Assembly (NCBI RefSeq): GCF_016714275.1
Contig: NZ_JADJNP010000010.1
Span: forward strand, 1-64,000
Reading direction: 5' to 3'
Source: Tessaracoccus sp.
GTDB lineage: Bacteria; Actinomycetota; Actinomycetes; Propionibacteriales; Propionibacteriaceae
DNA: 64,000 nucleotides
Shown here: positions 24,301 through 33,234 of the stretch, one piece after another
How positions within the stretch are numbered: position 1 is the stretch's first letter
Layout: each line of letters opens with the position of its first letter
The notes under the pieces: model-generated
Database searches by the model: none
What the model was told of the DNA's origin: nothing
What the model saw: the letters and a program-made list of their open reading frames with translations, nothing else
Translations under genes and position numbers: made by a program

Positions 24301-27300
24301 CATCGCGCGGCGCGTCACGAGCGCAAGCGCCTTGCCTCTCATCTTCGGGTCGGTTGCGCCCGCCTTCTGGAACTCCACATACAGCGTGCGGTAGAGCCTG
24401 TCCTTGATCCTCTGATGCTCGCTCGGCGCGAGGCCTACGTCCACGATGTGAACGGGCTCTCCCTTGTGGTTGAACCACAGGTTCGCCATCTCCCCGTCGT
24501 AACAGAAATTCACGTTCGGACGGAACCTCGTGGAGTAGCTGTTGCCCACGTCGTCGATGTAGCGCGTCGTCGGTTCCGGCAGTCGGATGCCTGCGCCGGG
24601 ATACTCCCGCGCAATGTCCAGCGGAGTCTTGAACTCACCCCACCGATTGAGCACGCGACGAATCTCATCGAGGTTCTTGAACGCGACCGCACCAATGGCC
24701 TTCTTCGGCTTTCCGTCGCCGCTGATGGCAGTGATCTCCACGCCCTCGATGAAGCGATCCACGAACTGCTCTTGATTGTTGATGCCGATGTTCTCCCAAA
24801 TCTTCGGGTCGAGATAGGAGAGGATAGAATAGAACTCCAGGGGGGAGTTCTTCGCGGGCGTTGCGGAGAGGAGCACCACGCCGCCGCCGCCCTGCTTCTT
24901 ACGCACCGAGGCGCAGCGAAAAAACAGGTTCCAGGCCCTCTTGGAGCCCTTCGGCGGACTGCTCATGTACTTCCATTTGCGCTCTGTCGCAAACAGGTTC
25001 TTGAAATTCTGCGCCTCGTCTACGACGATCATATCCACGCCGATGTCATCCCAGCGCGGGCCGATGTCGTAGGGCACGGGAACGCCATCGACGGAGCGTT
25101 GCTTGAGCTTGTCTGCAACAAACTGCTTCACGTCAACGATGCGCTTGGCCTTGTTGCGTTCAGATCCCTCCTTTTTCTTCTTGGCTTCGCCGTCCTCGCC
25201 GTCGTCCTCGCCGTCCTCGCCGTCGTCCTCGTCGTCCTCGTCGTCCTCGTCCTCATCGGTTACGTCGTCCTCGTCCTCGTCGGGCAACTCGCGCTCTTTC
25301 CCGAGGGCGATGCTCTGGCGAACGGAGTGAAGATCCTTCACGAACTCGACCACCATCTCGGGGTCCATCTCTGTCATCCCGAGAACGCTGTAGGTAACGA
25401 TCGCGAGATCGTATTCGCCGCGCTGGAATTGGCTCCACTTCTCCCCGCGGTCTGCGGGGGTGTCGGGCTCGTAAACGCTCTGTTCGCGCTCAACCTCCAC
25501 GATTTCAACGTGCTTGTTGCGGCCCTCTCCGACGGTCTTTGCCTCCTTCACCTTGACGGTGCGCTTCACCTCTTTGGACCCGATGACACAGACCTTGTAC
25601 TCGGGCACAAGCACGCCGTTGATGACGCGCCCGAGACACTTCTCCACCACGTCGCGATACCACTTCCACACGATGCTGTTCGGAACCAGAAGCACCGGAT
25701 GCCGCACCCAGCCCTCCTCGCGCGCCTTGGCGATGATGCCAATGCCGGTGAAGGTCTTGCCGACGCCCACATCGAACGCCACGAGGCCCGTGCGATTGCG
25801 CAGCACGCGACGCGCGCCCGCGTTCTGCCATGGGTGCATCTTCACATAGCCGGTCCACCGCTTGATGTTGAGAGGCTCCGCGGTGATCTTCGGGTCCAGA
25901 TACCCGAATTGGACGCGATGGTAGGCGTTCAGAATCCGCTCGCGGTTCTCTTCGTTCGCGGGCGTCTCGATCCAGGCATAGAACCCACGAATCCAATCGC
26001 GGATCACTTCCTCGCGCGCCTTCTCCACGTCGGCGGCGGTCGTCTTGTCTTGGGGGGATTCCTTCTCGGCGCGCACGATGAACAGGCGGTTCATGTGGTT
26101 GTACCAACCAATAAACTTTCGCACAGCATGGTCGTTGGAGCTTCCGACAACCTTGTCCACATCGTAGACGGAGAGTTTTTCCGCGCTGAAATCCACACCT
26201 TTCACAGCGATTGCGCCGAAGCTGAGAGAGAGGGTGTCGGGCTTGAAATCGCTGGAGCCTCTGACAATACCGCGCCCTCGCTTGCCTGCTCTGTCAGCGC
26301 TCATCGACAGCTTTTCGTGAATCCACTTCTTGATGATGTCGAAGGGCACCCAGCGGTCAACGGGCGTGTAGCGACGGCGCGGGTCTTCGGTGTCAGGGAA
26401 TGGCTGGTTGATGTCCTCCCACGACGGGAGTTTGAGCGCAGCGATGATCTCTTTCCGCTGCTGCTCGACCTCGCCCTTGGGCAGTGACCCGTAAATCTTC
26501 CCGCCTCGCAGAATGTCCGACGACACAAGCGCGTTGCCTGCGTTGTCGTACCGAGGCCACATCTCCCCTTCGAGAAACTGACTCGACGGAACCAGCACGT
26601 TGAAGCGTTCGCCGTCCAGACGCCAGCCCGCCGCGTACAGACCGGGGAGCCCTTCGTAGACGCTCGGCATGGCGTCTTCCAGGGTCACGTTGCGAGCGTT
26701 TGCCACGGCCCGCCCCACGTCCTCCAGGGTGATCGTCTGCCCCCGCCAGAGGGCGTTGGCGACCGCCGCCATATCGTCGGCGTTGCCCTGAATCGGGCTC
26801 ATCCACTGAGGTTGCGTCGCGACCTGGGCGACGAGTTCACCCGCGCGATCCCACGCAGACAGGAACATCGCGACGTTGTTGTTCTCGGGGGCGTGGTCGC
26901 GGAGCATGGTCGATTCGCGCGGGTTGCCGTGCTCTTTCTTCCACTGCAACAGGTCCGCGTGAAGCTCGGGCCACATCTCGACGTGCCTGGGCGTCGTGCC
27001 GTCCGCGAGGAGCGAGAAGTAGGACCGCACGCGAGCGCCCACCGTCGTCGCGCGGTCGAGTCCGTAGGGGTCGCCGCTGATGGCGGCTTGCTTGACCGTG
27101 GGCTTGTAGTTGATCTTCGTCTTGAACGGCTGGAGTTCGCTCTCGGTCTGGAGTGGGCGCGGATCGAACGCGGGAAAGCCGTTGAAGGTGCCAAGCACCT
27201 TGTAATCCCACCTTGCGCCCTCTCCATAGGTGCCCTTCTCAGTGCCGAGAATGTGGCCCCGGTGCGTCTCGAAGTAGCGCCCCGCAATCACATCCGCGTC

Positions 27301-28557
27301 GCTCTTGTTCGGCACGGCGAGCGTGCCGCCGCGCGCCTCAAAAAAGAGAACGTCGATGTTGAGCTTCGCGCCGGGAAAGATCCCGTCGGGCGTGCGGAAC
27401 GCCGCGAGAAGGTGATGGCGCTGGAGCACCTTTGCGCGAGTGTCGCTGTAGCTCACGCCCGAGAGGAACCCTGACGGGACCACCATCACGCCGATACCCT
27501 TCGGCGCGAGCGCATCCAGAGCTCGACGGATGAAGTAGATGAACGCCGCCGGTTCGCTGTACTCGCTCGCGAAATCCTGTGCGGCACGATCCCCGCGCGA
27601 TTCGGGGTAGGGAGGATTCGAGAGAATCAGCCCGATCTTGCCCCACAGCCCGCCGAAACCGCCCTGTGCCCACTTCTCGAAACTGCTGTGATTCACCTCG
27701 ACGGTCGGCATGGACGCTTGAAGCATCCGAGCCGAGACGTTGCTGAATTCGATGGCCGTCCAGCGCGCCGGGAGCCCAGCGTCCTGCGCGGCACGGATGA
27801 AGCGACCGATGCCTGCGGACGGCTCCAGAGCTTGCAGCGTGCCGTCGTGCTGCGGGAGCGACGCCTCCCACTTCTCTCGGATCACCCGCACCACGTCCGC
27901 GGCGACGTTCGACGGCGTGTAGTATTCGTCCAAAAGCCCTTCGATCTCAGGCCGCACGTCGGACGGCATTCGATCCAAGTTCTTCTCGTGGGAGAGCCCG
28001 CCCCAGCCGGAATAGCGACCAATCTTCGTCTGTTCTTCGTCGGTCGGAGCGTCGCCGCGTGCCTCGACGCAATGAAGCGTCCACATTGCGCACAGGTTCG
28101 CGTCGGTGCGCTGCGCCTCGGTCCACAGGTCGGGCTTGCCGCGGTTGAGTTTCTCGACGCGCGCCAGCATGGTTTCGGCCTGCTCACAGAGCGATGCAGT
28201 TTGCGCGAGAGCTTCCGCGGATGCCGACCGTACCACCTCGGGCGCGGACAGTGCGGACCTCGGGGCGCGCGGAGTGCGAGTGCGAGGCGCAACTGCGGCC
28301 TGTTCTGCGGCAGGAGGCGGCGGCGCGGGAGCTTCGGTGGGGGGCGTAGGTGCTTCGACGGGAGGCGGCGGCGCGGCCTTGTTCTGCGCTTTGAGCGCCA
28401 AGAGCTTGCCCGTCACGTCCGCGAGTTGTGCCTCGTCTTCGATCACCGCGCGGCTGAGAACGGCCCCGCTGGACGCTGACGTGATCGTAACCGTGAACTC
28501 GCTGCCCTCGGTCGAAAGAGCCACAAGAACACGTCCAAATCGGAGTTCTTTCCGCAT
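21316..28557 (-). CDS. Giant polyvalent protein: adenine methylase plus SF2 helicase
   Basis: 2413 aa. After a Pro/Ala-rich N-terminal linker comes an N6-adenine methylase-like domain (TPSNVA, LEPSAGIGRF near 245, and NPPYPES near 317). A superfamily 2 helicase follows: FDVGVGKTFTG near 930, VVDEAQNFKN near 1180, LLSATPAK, and QRNGRGVRQGN near 1706. An extreme Asp/Glu run lies at about 1090-1130, encoded by a GTCCTC-type repeat. The long C-terminal part is unassigned. The arrangement resembles DarB-like or polyvalent proteins of phages and conjugative elements that may be injected with DNA to counter host defence; that role is inference. Start is preceded by TAGGTT 7 nt before the ATG. Confidence 0.85.
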   Translation of the reverse strand: MRKELRFGRVLVALSTEGSEFTVTITSASSGAVLSRAVIEDEAQLADVTGKLLALKAQNKAAPPPPVEAPTPPTEAPAPPPPAAEQAAVAPRTRTPRAPRSALSAPEVVRSASAEALAQTASLCEQAETMLARVEKLNRGKPDLWTEAQRTDANLCAMWTLHCVEARGDAPTDEEQTKIGRYSGWGGLSHEKNLDRMPSDVRPEIEGLLDEYYTPSNVAADVVRVIREKWEASLPQHDGTLQALEPSAGIGRFIRAAQDAGLPARWTAIEFSNVSARMLQASMPTVEVNHSSFEKWAQGGFGGLWGKIGLILSNPPYPESRGDRAAQDFASEYSEPAAFIYFIRRALDALAPKGIGVMVVPSGFLSGVSYSDTRAKVLQRHHLLAAFRTPDGIFPGAKLNIDVLFFEARGGTLAVPNKSDADVIAGRYFETHRGHILGTEKGTYGEGARWDYKVLGTFNGFPAFDPRPLQTESELQPFKTKINYKPTVKQAAISGDPYGLDRATTVGARVRSYFSLLADGTTPRHVEMWPELHADLLQWKKEHGNPRESTMLRDHAPENNNVAMFLSAWDRAGELVAQVATQPQWMSPIQGNADDMAAVANALWRGQTITLEDVGRAVANARNVTLEDAMPSVYEGLPGLYAAGWRLDGERFNVLVPSSQFLEGEMWPRYDNAGNALVSSDILRGGKIYGSLPKGEVEQQRKEIIAALKLPSWEDINQPFPDTEDPRRRYTPVDRWVPFDIIKKWIHEKLSMSADRAGKRGRGIVRGSSDFKPDTLSLSFGAIAVKGVDFSAEKLSVYDVDKVVGSSNDHAVRKFIGWYNHMNRLFIVRAEKESPQDKTTAADVEKAREEVIRDWIRGFYAWIETPANEENRERILNAYHRVQFGYLDPKITAEPLNIKRWTGYVKMHPWQNAGARRVLRNRTGLVAFDVGVGKTFTGIGIIAKAREEGWVRHPVLLVPNSIVWKWYRDVVEKCLGRVINGVLVPEYKVCVIGSKEVKRTVKVKEAKTVGEGRNKHVEIVEVEREQSVYEPDTPADRGEKWSQFQRGEYDLAIVTYSVLGMTEMDPEMVVEFVKDLHSVRQSIALGKERELPDEDEDDVTDEDEDDEDDEDDGEDGEDDGEDGEAKKKKEGSERNKAKRIVDVKQFVADKLKQRSVDGVPVPYDIGPRWDDIGVDMIVVDEAQNFKNLFATERKWKYMSSPPKGSKRAWNLFFRCASVRKKQGGGGVVLLSATPAKNSPLEFYSILSYLDPKIWENIGINNQEQFVDRFIEGVEITAISGDGKPKKAIGAVAFKNLDEIRRVLNRWGEFKTPLDIAREYPGAGIRLPEPTTRYIDDVGNSYSTRFRPNVNFCYDGEMANLWFNHKGEPVHIVDVGLAPSEHQRIKDRLYRTLYVEFQKAGATDPKMRGKALALVTRRAMIAVHPCLDECAEAHTEVKNGNLIVVNTKTGKRLTTPDGSVVSAVQFLSEPRAYGSKWSIKSAKEVGSFQSPKFDACAKRIAASLSCGQVVLCPKGREDETMEILQRFGTPANVMIAVKHEDHAQDVFRLVSGRMRKPGEIQVVVCSEEVMLKARAENLGCQRYTMPFGGENVDGQKEVARAVFGTRTCGHVIFLESIAGHVWLEKTLVHYGVDPTRIAVLNGKTAPSPGKRLAIADAFNGDAEKMVDPLYDVVIANSVAYEGIDLQQRTCAIHHVDLPWEPATLHQRNGRGVRQGNKMGSIEIAYYFGRCSGDALRFNMIGGKRGWMVSLLQSQDLKTNNPAAGQGIEGVIGMVSCSREEAEEALSEACVSQVIDERKQTKSRVKLLLGRASYACARSRYASAQGFKGESIQVFRDDAKASVDEIYAKVSERSYPFLSRVAQVNDYLFPPTSELTIEPKRKLTKKEEEEEKKRNRWKQTQKEETPQHLPFYVRADGSEYTHDDDRAVSAGGKVKPAGGDEGEDKYDAPEPAEKKAPTSIRVYPIAFILPPVWESCRMKLIQRNSYGSLAVSFSHYGSVVAHAKAVTGISVSPSGATAAQVWATKDVIGHRKPGSAEWKLRDFGEVAEELHAATRSYVKSKHAEYDFNNPPPFARRAYCLPLDIYDVSDWPDDDHETVMRAVEVKLKHNTALELKSKADPERYDSESRIWEELAWYAADETWLARYWGIYAPRILMDLSIPGSEYQSAGWIAGRWQVGGDKPRQGLYNIGNKNLPGIAADGSFSLVPRESITKENVHEKLALVPMPTYANLLRFREALSALNPKRSANTYGTFNAIAIAWWGESLGESVIGKKFSDVTDIVDAVMVWIRAGKPTDQKIRTLGVVEAIRQSLEWIDKERGLALSGIVFSEDPAVNGNSGNLWDALVAAIPAEKMDDVRSELIWDVRKRADLYAWNDPETRKKENELQEKPSELVRGKTPSEDEGDEDGEEDEGYES

Positions 28558-28584
28558 GGGCGAGAACCTACCACAGACCGGGAA

Positions 28585-28604
28585 GCAGAAAAGACACTTC
28601 TCTG
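28585..28604 (-). promoter_or_regulatory. Regulatory box and promoter of the giant gene
   Basis: CAGAGAAGTGTCTTTTCTGC on the minus strand. Sixteen nt downstream is TAGGTT (28570-28565), a plausible -10, and the ATG is only 7 nt after it. This suggests a leaderless or nearly leaderless mRNA. Confidence 0.5.
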
Positions 28605-28638
28605 TCTCTCGGTCATGTGGGGCGCGGAACGGTCCCGC

Positions 28639-31600
28639 TCACCCGCTACCCTTGTCCCACCCGCGGCCCAAGAGTTGATCGACACCCTCAACATAGGAGA
28701 GTCGCCCCGGCTTGTCGAGCTCGTTTTTCGCCCTGGTGACGGCGACGTACCAGAGATTCATCTCTTCTTTTTGATCTTTCTCGTTCGGCGGGATGCGCTT
28801 CTGCCATCCGTTGCGTCCGTACTTGAAGGTATCCGCGAGCAAGAAAACCCTGTTGGCCTCGCCGCCCTTGATCCGGTGAACGCTCGTGAGCACCAGACGC
28901 TCCGAGAGCATTTGCTTGTACTCTTCGGGCGTCATGGCTTCGACCGCCTTCTCGGACGGCGCGATGCTCTTGAGAATCTCCTCGATGTCGTCGGCGGTCT
29001 TGACGGTGGGCTTCTGCGCCAATCCCGTCTTCGACTCGTTCCAGAATGCGTTGAAAATCAGTTGCTTCTCGATGTAATCGCCGTCCTCTTGAACGGTCAA
29101 TTCCTTGTCAGTGCGCCACTTTCCGGGGCGTCCAGCCTTCTTCTCGTTGGCTTCCCACCGAGCGATGCGCGACAGAACCTCTTTGCGAACCTCGCCCTGC
29201 TCCTCTTTCAGCCACTTCTCTGCACCGTCGATGAAGGCTTGGAGCGAACTGTCACCAATGCTCTTTCGCCGGATCTTGTACATGATGAACTTGATCTGAT
29301 TGGCGATGGCGTTCCCTTCCCCAAGAATCCACGGCGAGATACCAGAACCGAGCGCGAGCATCCCCATCGGCACAAGGGGTTTGTTGATTCGCGTGATGAC
29401 AATATCTCCGACGGACCAATCCTTGACCATCTCTTTCGCCTTGACCGCGCCGCACCACCCCATCGGCCACGGCTTGCCGTCGGGCGTCGTCTCGGGCACC
29501 GAGAACTCGGGCACCAGTTTGCGCGCTTCTTCTGCGGCGCATCCAGGAACGCGGTAGGACACCGAGAGCGGGAGTACGGTCGCAGAGAGTTCCTTGATAA
29601 GCCGCGGGATCACTTCGCTGTCAGCTCCGCGGAAGCGATAGATGCTCTGATTCCGGTCGCCCACCACGACGATGCGGCCTTGCGGCGCGAGCGAGCGAAA
29701 CACCAGCTCGATTTGCGCCACGTCCATGTCTTGCGTCTCATCCACGAAGATCACGTCATAGAGGGTTTCGGGCACCATGCTTTTCGTTGCAGAGACAACG
29801 AACGACATATCTCGGAACGAGACGAAGCCGAGTTTTCCGTCTTCGGTCATCTCGTTGTAAAGGCCGGTGTCCCTGTCGGACACCATGCGCTTTGCGTAGT
29901 TGGAATTCGCGGGCGGCTCATCCATCCGATGCGTGAGTCCAGCCTTGACCCACCGCAGAATGTCAGCGTGAGTGAATCGGCGCTTGGCTCCCTTGTTCCA
30001 TCCGTCGAAGTACCACGACGCTGCGGCTCCATCGGACCCGAGCAAAAGCTCGTAATCCTCCTGTACGCTGCGGATCGCGTTGTCGTCCATCGCGAGGAAC
30101 GATTCGCATAGCCCCATCAGGTCTTTCACGTCGGCCCTGACCTGATCGGCGTTGGCGTCATTGCCGATGTACTCTCGCACCGCGAACGCGAACACCTCTT
30201 CGTCTCTGGCGTTGCTCAGGAGCTTTTCTCCGCGGCCCTTCGTGCTGATATACCGCGCCTTCCAGTACCGACGCAGGATGGAGTATCCGTGCGCCGCGAG
30301 GGTGCTCACGGCGATGTTGGATCGGTCCCTCGGAAGCCGCGCCTGGAGTTCCTTCTGGATGGTTTTGTTGAACGCCACCATCAGCACCTTTTTGTCGGTG
30401 TTGATCTGTTTGATGGCTTCAAGAATCGTCGTCGTCTTGCCGCTTCCGGCGACGGCTTCGATCACGACATGACCCTGGCCGGTACGAACCTCATCGAAAA
30501 TGGCGCTCTGGTAGGGGCTCCACTTGCGCGCCGCGCTCGCAACGGCAGGGTCCGCCGACTGCGCTGCGGTCGCGGCGGGCATGAGGATCGCGCCGACAGG
30601 GGCCTGTGCCTCGGTCTTCTCTGGCGGGTCGGGAATGGCGGCGATCTCAGCCTCCACGTCTACACCGCTCAGGAGCGAGCTTGCGATGTTCGGCGCGTGG
30701 AGCGGCTGGAGCGCGCCGACGTTGAGCGACATTGGCGGGAGGTCTTCGTAGCCGTCTTCGGTTGCCGCGGGCGCTGCAACGGGCTCACTCCATCGGCGCG
30801 CACGCACGGCTGACACCAGATCCCACGGCTTGTACTGTCCGAGCGGCTTGTGGATGCTGAGTGCAGGCTGAATCGTCTCCGCGGCCTCTTGAATCACCTC
30901 CTCGAAAATCCGTGCCGCAACCTCGGAGTCTGGATCGTCCGCAAATCCTCTGCGCTCGACCAGCGCGGCCTTGCGCGCGAACATCGCGGGTAGATCCCAT
31001 TCAGGCTTCGCGATCTTGTACGCGCTCACGAGCGAATCCACGGCATCGGCGGGCGTGTCGAAGATGGGCGAGAGTTCGTACTTCGCCAACTCTTTCAGCG
31101 GGAGCGGCTGGGGGTACGTCACGAGGTCACGGAACCGTCCGCTGTCGTCCGCCTCGGTCTTCATGGAGCCCGCGGGGATGGCCCCATATGCGGCGGGCCT
31201 GCGTGCGCCGTAGCGGCGCGTGTTGCTGTAGGGGTTGCTTGCGTCGGGCGCTGGCGGCAGGGCAACGGGCTTTGCTTCTGGCTTGCTGGCGGGCTTGCTC
31301 CCGTCGGACAGAACGGGAAACGGCTTCCCGACGAAAAGCGCCTGCGTGCCTTTGATCGTCGGCGGGAGCTTCACGCCCGTAATCGCGGTGAACACCTTGC
31401 GCGAGGTCTTGTTTCGTGTGTCGAGAATGGAACTGTACTTGCCCGTCTGAATCGCGAAAGCGAGCGCCTTTCCCTGCGGGGGCAAGCCTTGCGCGACCAT
31501 CGCAGCTTCGATGCGCGCGTACAGAGCCTGGTCAACGGTGGCCTCGGACGTGGGCACGGGCAACGGCGGCAGCGGTGACGCGGGCGGCGCGTTTTTCTTT

Positions 31601-33234
31601 GCAGCCTTCTCAGCCTTGACCCTTGCCTCGTCGGCCTCTTTCTTTGCTTGGATCATCGCGTGGAGTTCCTTCCCCCACGGCGTTTGCATTTGAACGATCC
31701 AGCTTTGCACCACGTCAATCTGCTTGGATTCCAAGCTCTCAAACATCGCCGCTTCGGCTTCGGTCGTTGCGTCGAGAAAGTGCCGGTAGTTCACTGCATT
31801 GGAATCGGCCAGATGGTTCTCATCCATCTTTCCGCGGAGAGTCCCGGTCCAGATACAATCTCCGGTGAACAGTGACGTTTCGCACGTCGCCCTGCGAATG
31901 TCGTTGTTGAAGTAAACACCTTTCGTCACGCGGAGAGTTTCGTCTCCCCTGTCCAGCGCATCGTTCACGAGCCTTTCGCCGTCTTGCGACGACACAGGAT
32001 CGCGCTCATCGACGCGCACGCGCACCTCGAACTCGATCACGCCTTCGGCGGGGCTGCGCTTGGAAAGGGTTGCTGATTTGCGGGGGAGGTCAAAGCCGTG
32101 CAGGGCTTCGTTTGTCGTCGGTCTGCTCGGTTTCTTTTGCGGTCGTTCCTCGACCACAACAAACGCCCCCCGCACTGTCGCGGGCGATGGTGATGGCGGC
32201 GGCGCTGCGACGCGGGGCTCTGCGTCAATGCGCTGGATCATCTCCAGAATCTTCGGGTTGCTGCGACCGATCCATCCCGTCGCAAGCCCTTCCTCGGTTC
32301 CTGGCGCTTGCAGCGAAGCCTCTGCGAGTCCCGACATTTGGAGGTTCAGGCGCTCGGCTGCGGTGAGCGTGCGCGGCGGAATCCACGAGATTGCCGAAAT
32401 TGCAGACGCTGGCTTCTGCGACGGCAACGTCCCCATGTAGCCCCACACACCGCGCAGCCAATCGCGGGCCGATTCGCTCCCGTTGAACAGGCGGTAAGAG
32501 CGAACGCCTGTCGTGCCGTCTACGACGTTCGACGCGGGCGCAGCGTAGGCGTCTACGCCCTTCCCCCCGTGCGTTCCAATCTCGTACCACTGGCGTTCCG
32601 GCTCGTTCCACGTCCAGGCAAGGTGTCCACCCGATTTGACCCACTCGGCCCGCTCTTGGATCGACGCCTCGGGATCGGCGTAGGGCGAACGCGGCGGGAC
32701 AGGTGCAGGAGCGACGACGGGAGACAGCGCGGGGCTCTCCGATCCCTCCTTCACGATCTCTTGAATGACCGTAAAGATGGCCTCCACATCCTCGTCGGTC
32801 TGCGCCTCGTACCGCCCGAGCACCTCTCCCGTGCCGACGTAGGAGAGCACCATCGTAAAGACGGTGCCGATGATGCCGGATTCGATGCGGAGAGGGCCTG
32901 CGAGGTCTACGCGCGGCGGCTCGTTCCAGGCTTCAGCGTTGCTCATTCTCGATTCCTTCATTGTGACCGCAAGCGCAGTGATTTCCTCTGGTCTTGACGC
33001 CGGATCTTCAACCACGGACGCATACGAAACAACCTCCGGTTGCGGCTTGGCAAGCTCGCGCTCGCGCTCGCGAATGGCCCGAGACACGGAAGCGATTGTC
33101 TCTTTGACGCATTTCTTGGAGTTGCACGGCTCGGATGGGTTATCCATGCCGCCAACGCGAAAGCTCACGCCCTCATCCGTCGAGATGGCTTCAACCAGAA
33201 TGCCGCCAACCGTAAGGCTTCCGATGATGTTCAT
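28639..33234 (-). CDS. Giant protein with C-terminal UvrD-like helicase
   Basis: 1531 aa. The N-terminal 900 residues contain several unassigned modules with Pro-rich linkers. The C-terminal part is a UvrD/PcrA-type superfamily 1 helicase: EAVAGSGKTTTILEAI near 930, VDETQDMDVAQ near 1165, VVVGDRNQSIYRFRGAD, VHRIKGGEANRVFLL and YVAVTRAKNEL near 1496. It would unwind DNA 3'-5'. The ATG at 33234 overlaps the upstream stop by ATGA. With its neighbours it forms a set of multi-domain proteins like those that phages and conjugative elements deliver into recipient cells. Confidence 0.85.
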   Translation of the reverse strand: MNIIGSLTVGGILVEAISTDEGVSFRVGGMDNPSEPCNSKKCVKETIASVSRAIRERERELAKPQPEVVSYASVVEDPASRPEEITALAVTMKESRMSNAEAWNEPPRVDLAGPLRIESGIIGTVFTMVLSYVGTGEVLGRYEAQTDEDVEAIFTVIQEIVKEGSESPALSPVVAPAPVPPRSPYADPEASIQERAEWVKSGGHLAWTWNEPERQWYEIGTHGGKGVDAYAAPASNVVDGTTGVRSYRLFNGSESARDWLRGVWGYMGTLPSQKPASAISAISWIPPRTLTAAERLNLQMSGLAEASLQAPGTEEGLATGWIGRSNPKILEMIQRIDAEPRVAAPPPSPSPATVRGAFVVVEERPQKKPSRPTTNEALHGFDLPRKSATLSKRSPAEGVIEFEVRVRVDERDPVSSQDGERLVNDALDRGDETLRVTKGVYFNNDIRRATCETSLFTGDCIWTGTLRGKMDENHLADSNAVNYRHFLDATTEAEAAMFESLESKQIDVVQSWIVQMQTPWGKELHAMIQAKKEADEARVKAEKAAKKNAPPASPLPPLPVPTSEATVDQALYARIEAAMVAQGLPPQGKALAFAIQTGKYSSILDTRNKTSRKVFTAITGVKLPPTIKGTQALFVGKPFPVLSDGSKPASKPEAKPVALPPAPDASNPYSNTRRYGARRPAAYGAIPAGSMKTEADDSGRFRDLVTYPQPLPLKELAKYELSPIFDTPADAVDSLVSAYKIAKPEWDLPAMFARKAALVERRGFADDPDSEVAARIFEEVIQEAAETIQPALSIHKPLGQYKPWDLVSAVRARRWSEPVAAPAATEDGYEDLPPMSLNVGALQPLHAPNIASSLLSGVDVEAEIAAIPDPPEKTEAQAPVGAILMPAATAAQSADPAVASAARKWSPYQSAIFDEVRTGQGHVVIEAVAGSGKTTTILEAIKQINTDKKVLMVAFNKTIQKELQARLPRDRSNIAVSTLAAHGYSILRRYWKARYISTKGRGEKLLSNARDEEVFAFAVREYIGNDANADQVRADVKDLMGLCESFLAMDDNAIRSVQEDYELLLGSDGAAASWYFDGWNKGAKRRFTHADILRWVKAGLTHRMDEPPANSNYAKRMVSDRDTGLYNEMTEDGKLGFVSFRDMSFVVSATKSMVPETLYDVIFVDETQDMDVAQIELVFRSLAPQGRIVVVGDRNQSIYRFRGADSEVIPRLIKELSATVLPLSVSYRVPGCAAEEARKLVPEFSVPETTPDGKPWPMGWCGAVKAKEMVKDWSVGDIVITRINKPLVPMGMLALGSGISPWILGEGNAIANQIKFIMYKIRRKSIGDSSLQAFIDGAEKWLKEEQGEVRKEVLSRIARWEANEKKAGRPGKWRTDKELTVQEDGDYIEKQLIFNAFWNESKTGLAQKPTVKTADDIEEILKSIAPSEKAVEAMTPEEYKQMLSERLVLTSVHRIKGGEANRVFLLADTFKYGRNGWQKRIPPNEKDQKEEMNLWYVAVTRAKNELDKPGRLSYVEGVDQLLGRGWDKGSG

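Noticed and set aside
24094..26487. 797-aa open frame on the plus strand
   Set aside because: It lies antisense to the 2413-aa gene, whose helicase motifs are unmistakable. Long antisense frames are expected in GC-rich DNA and its protein shows no motif.
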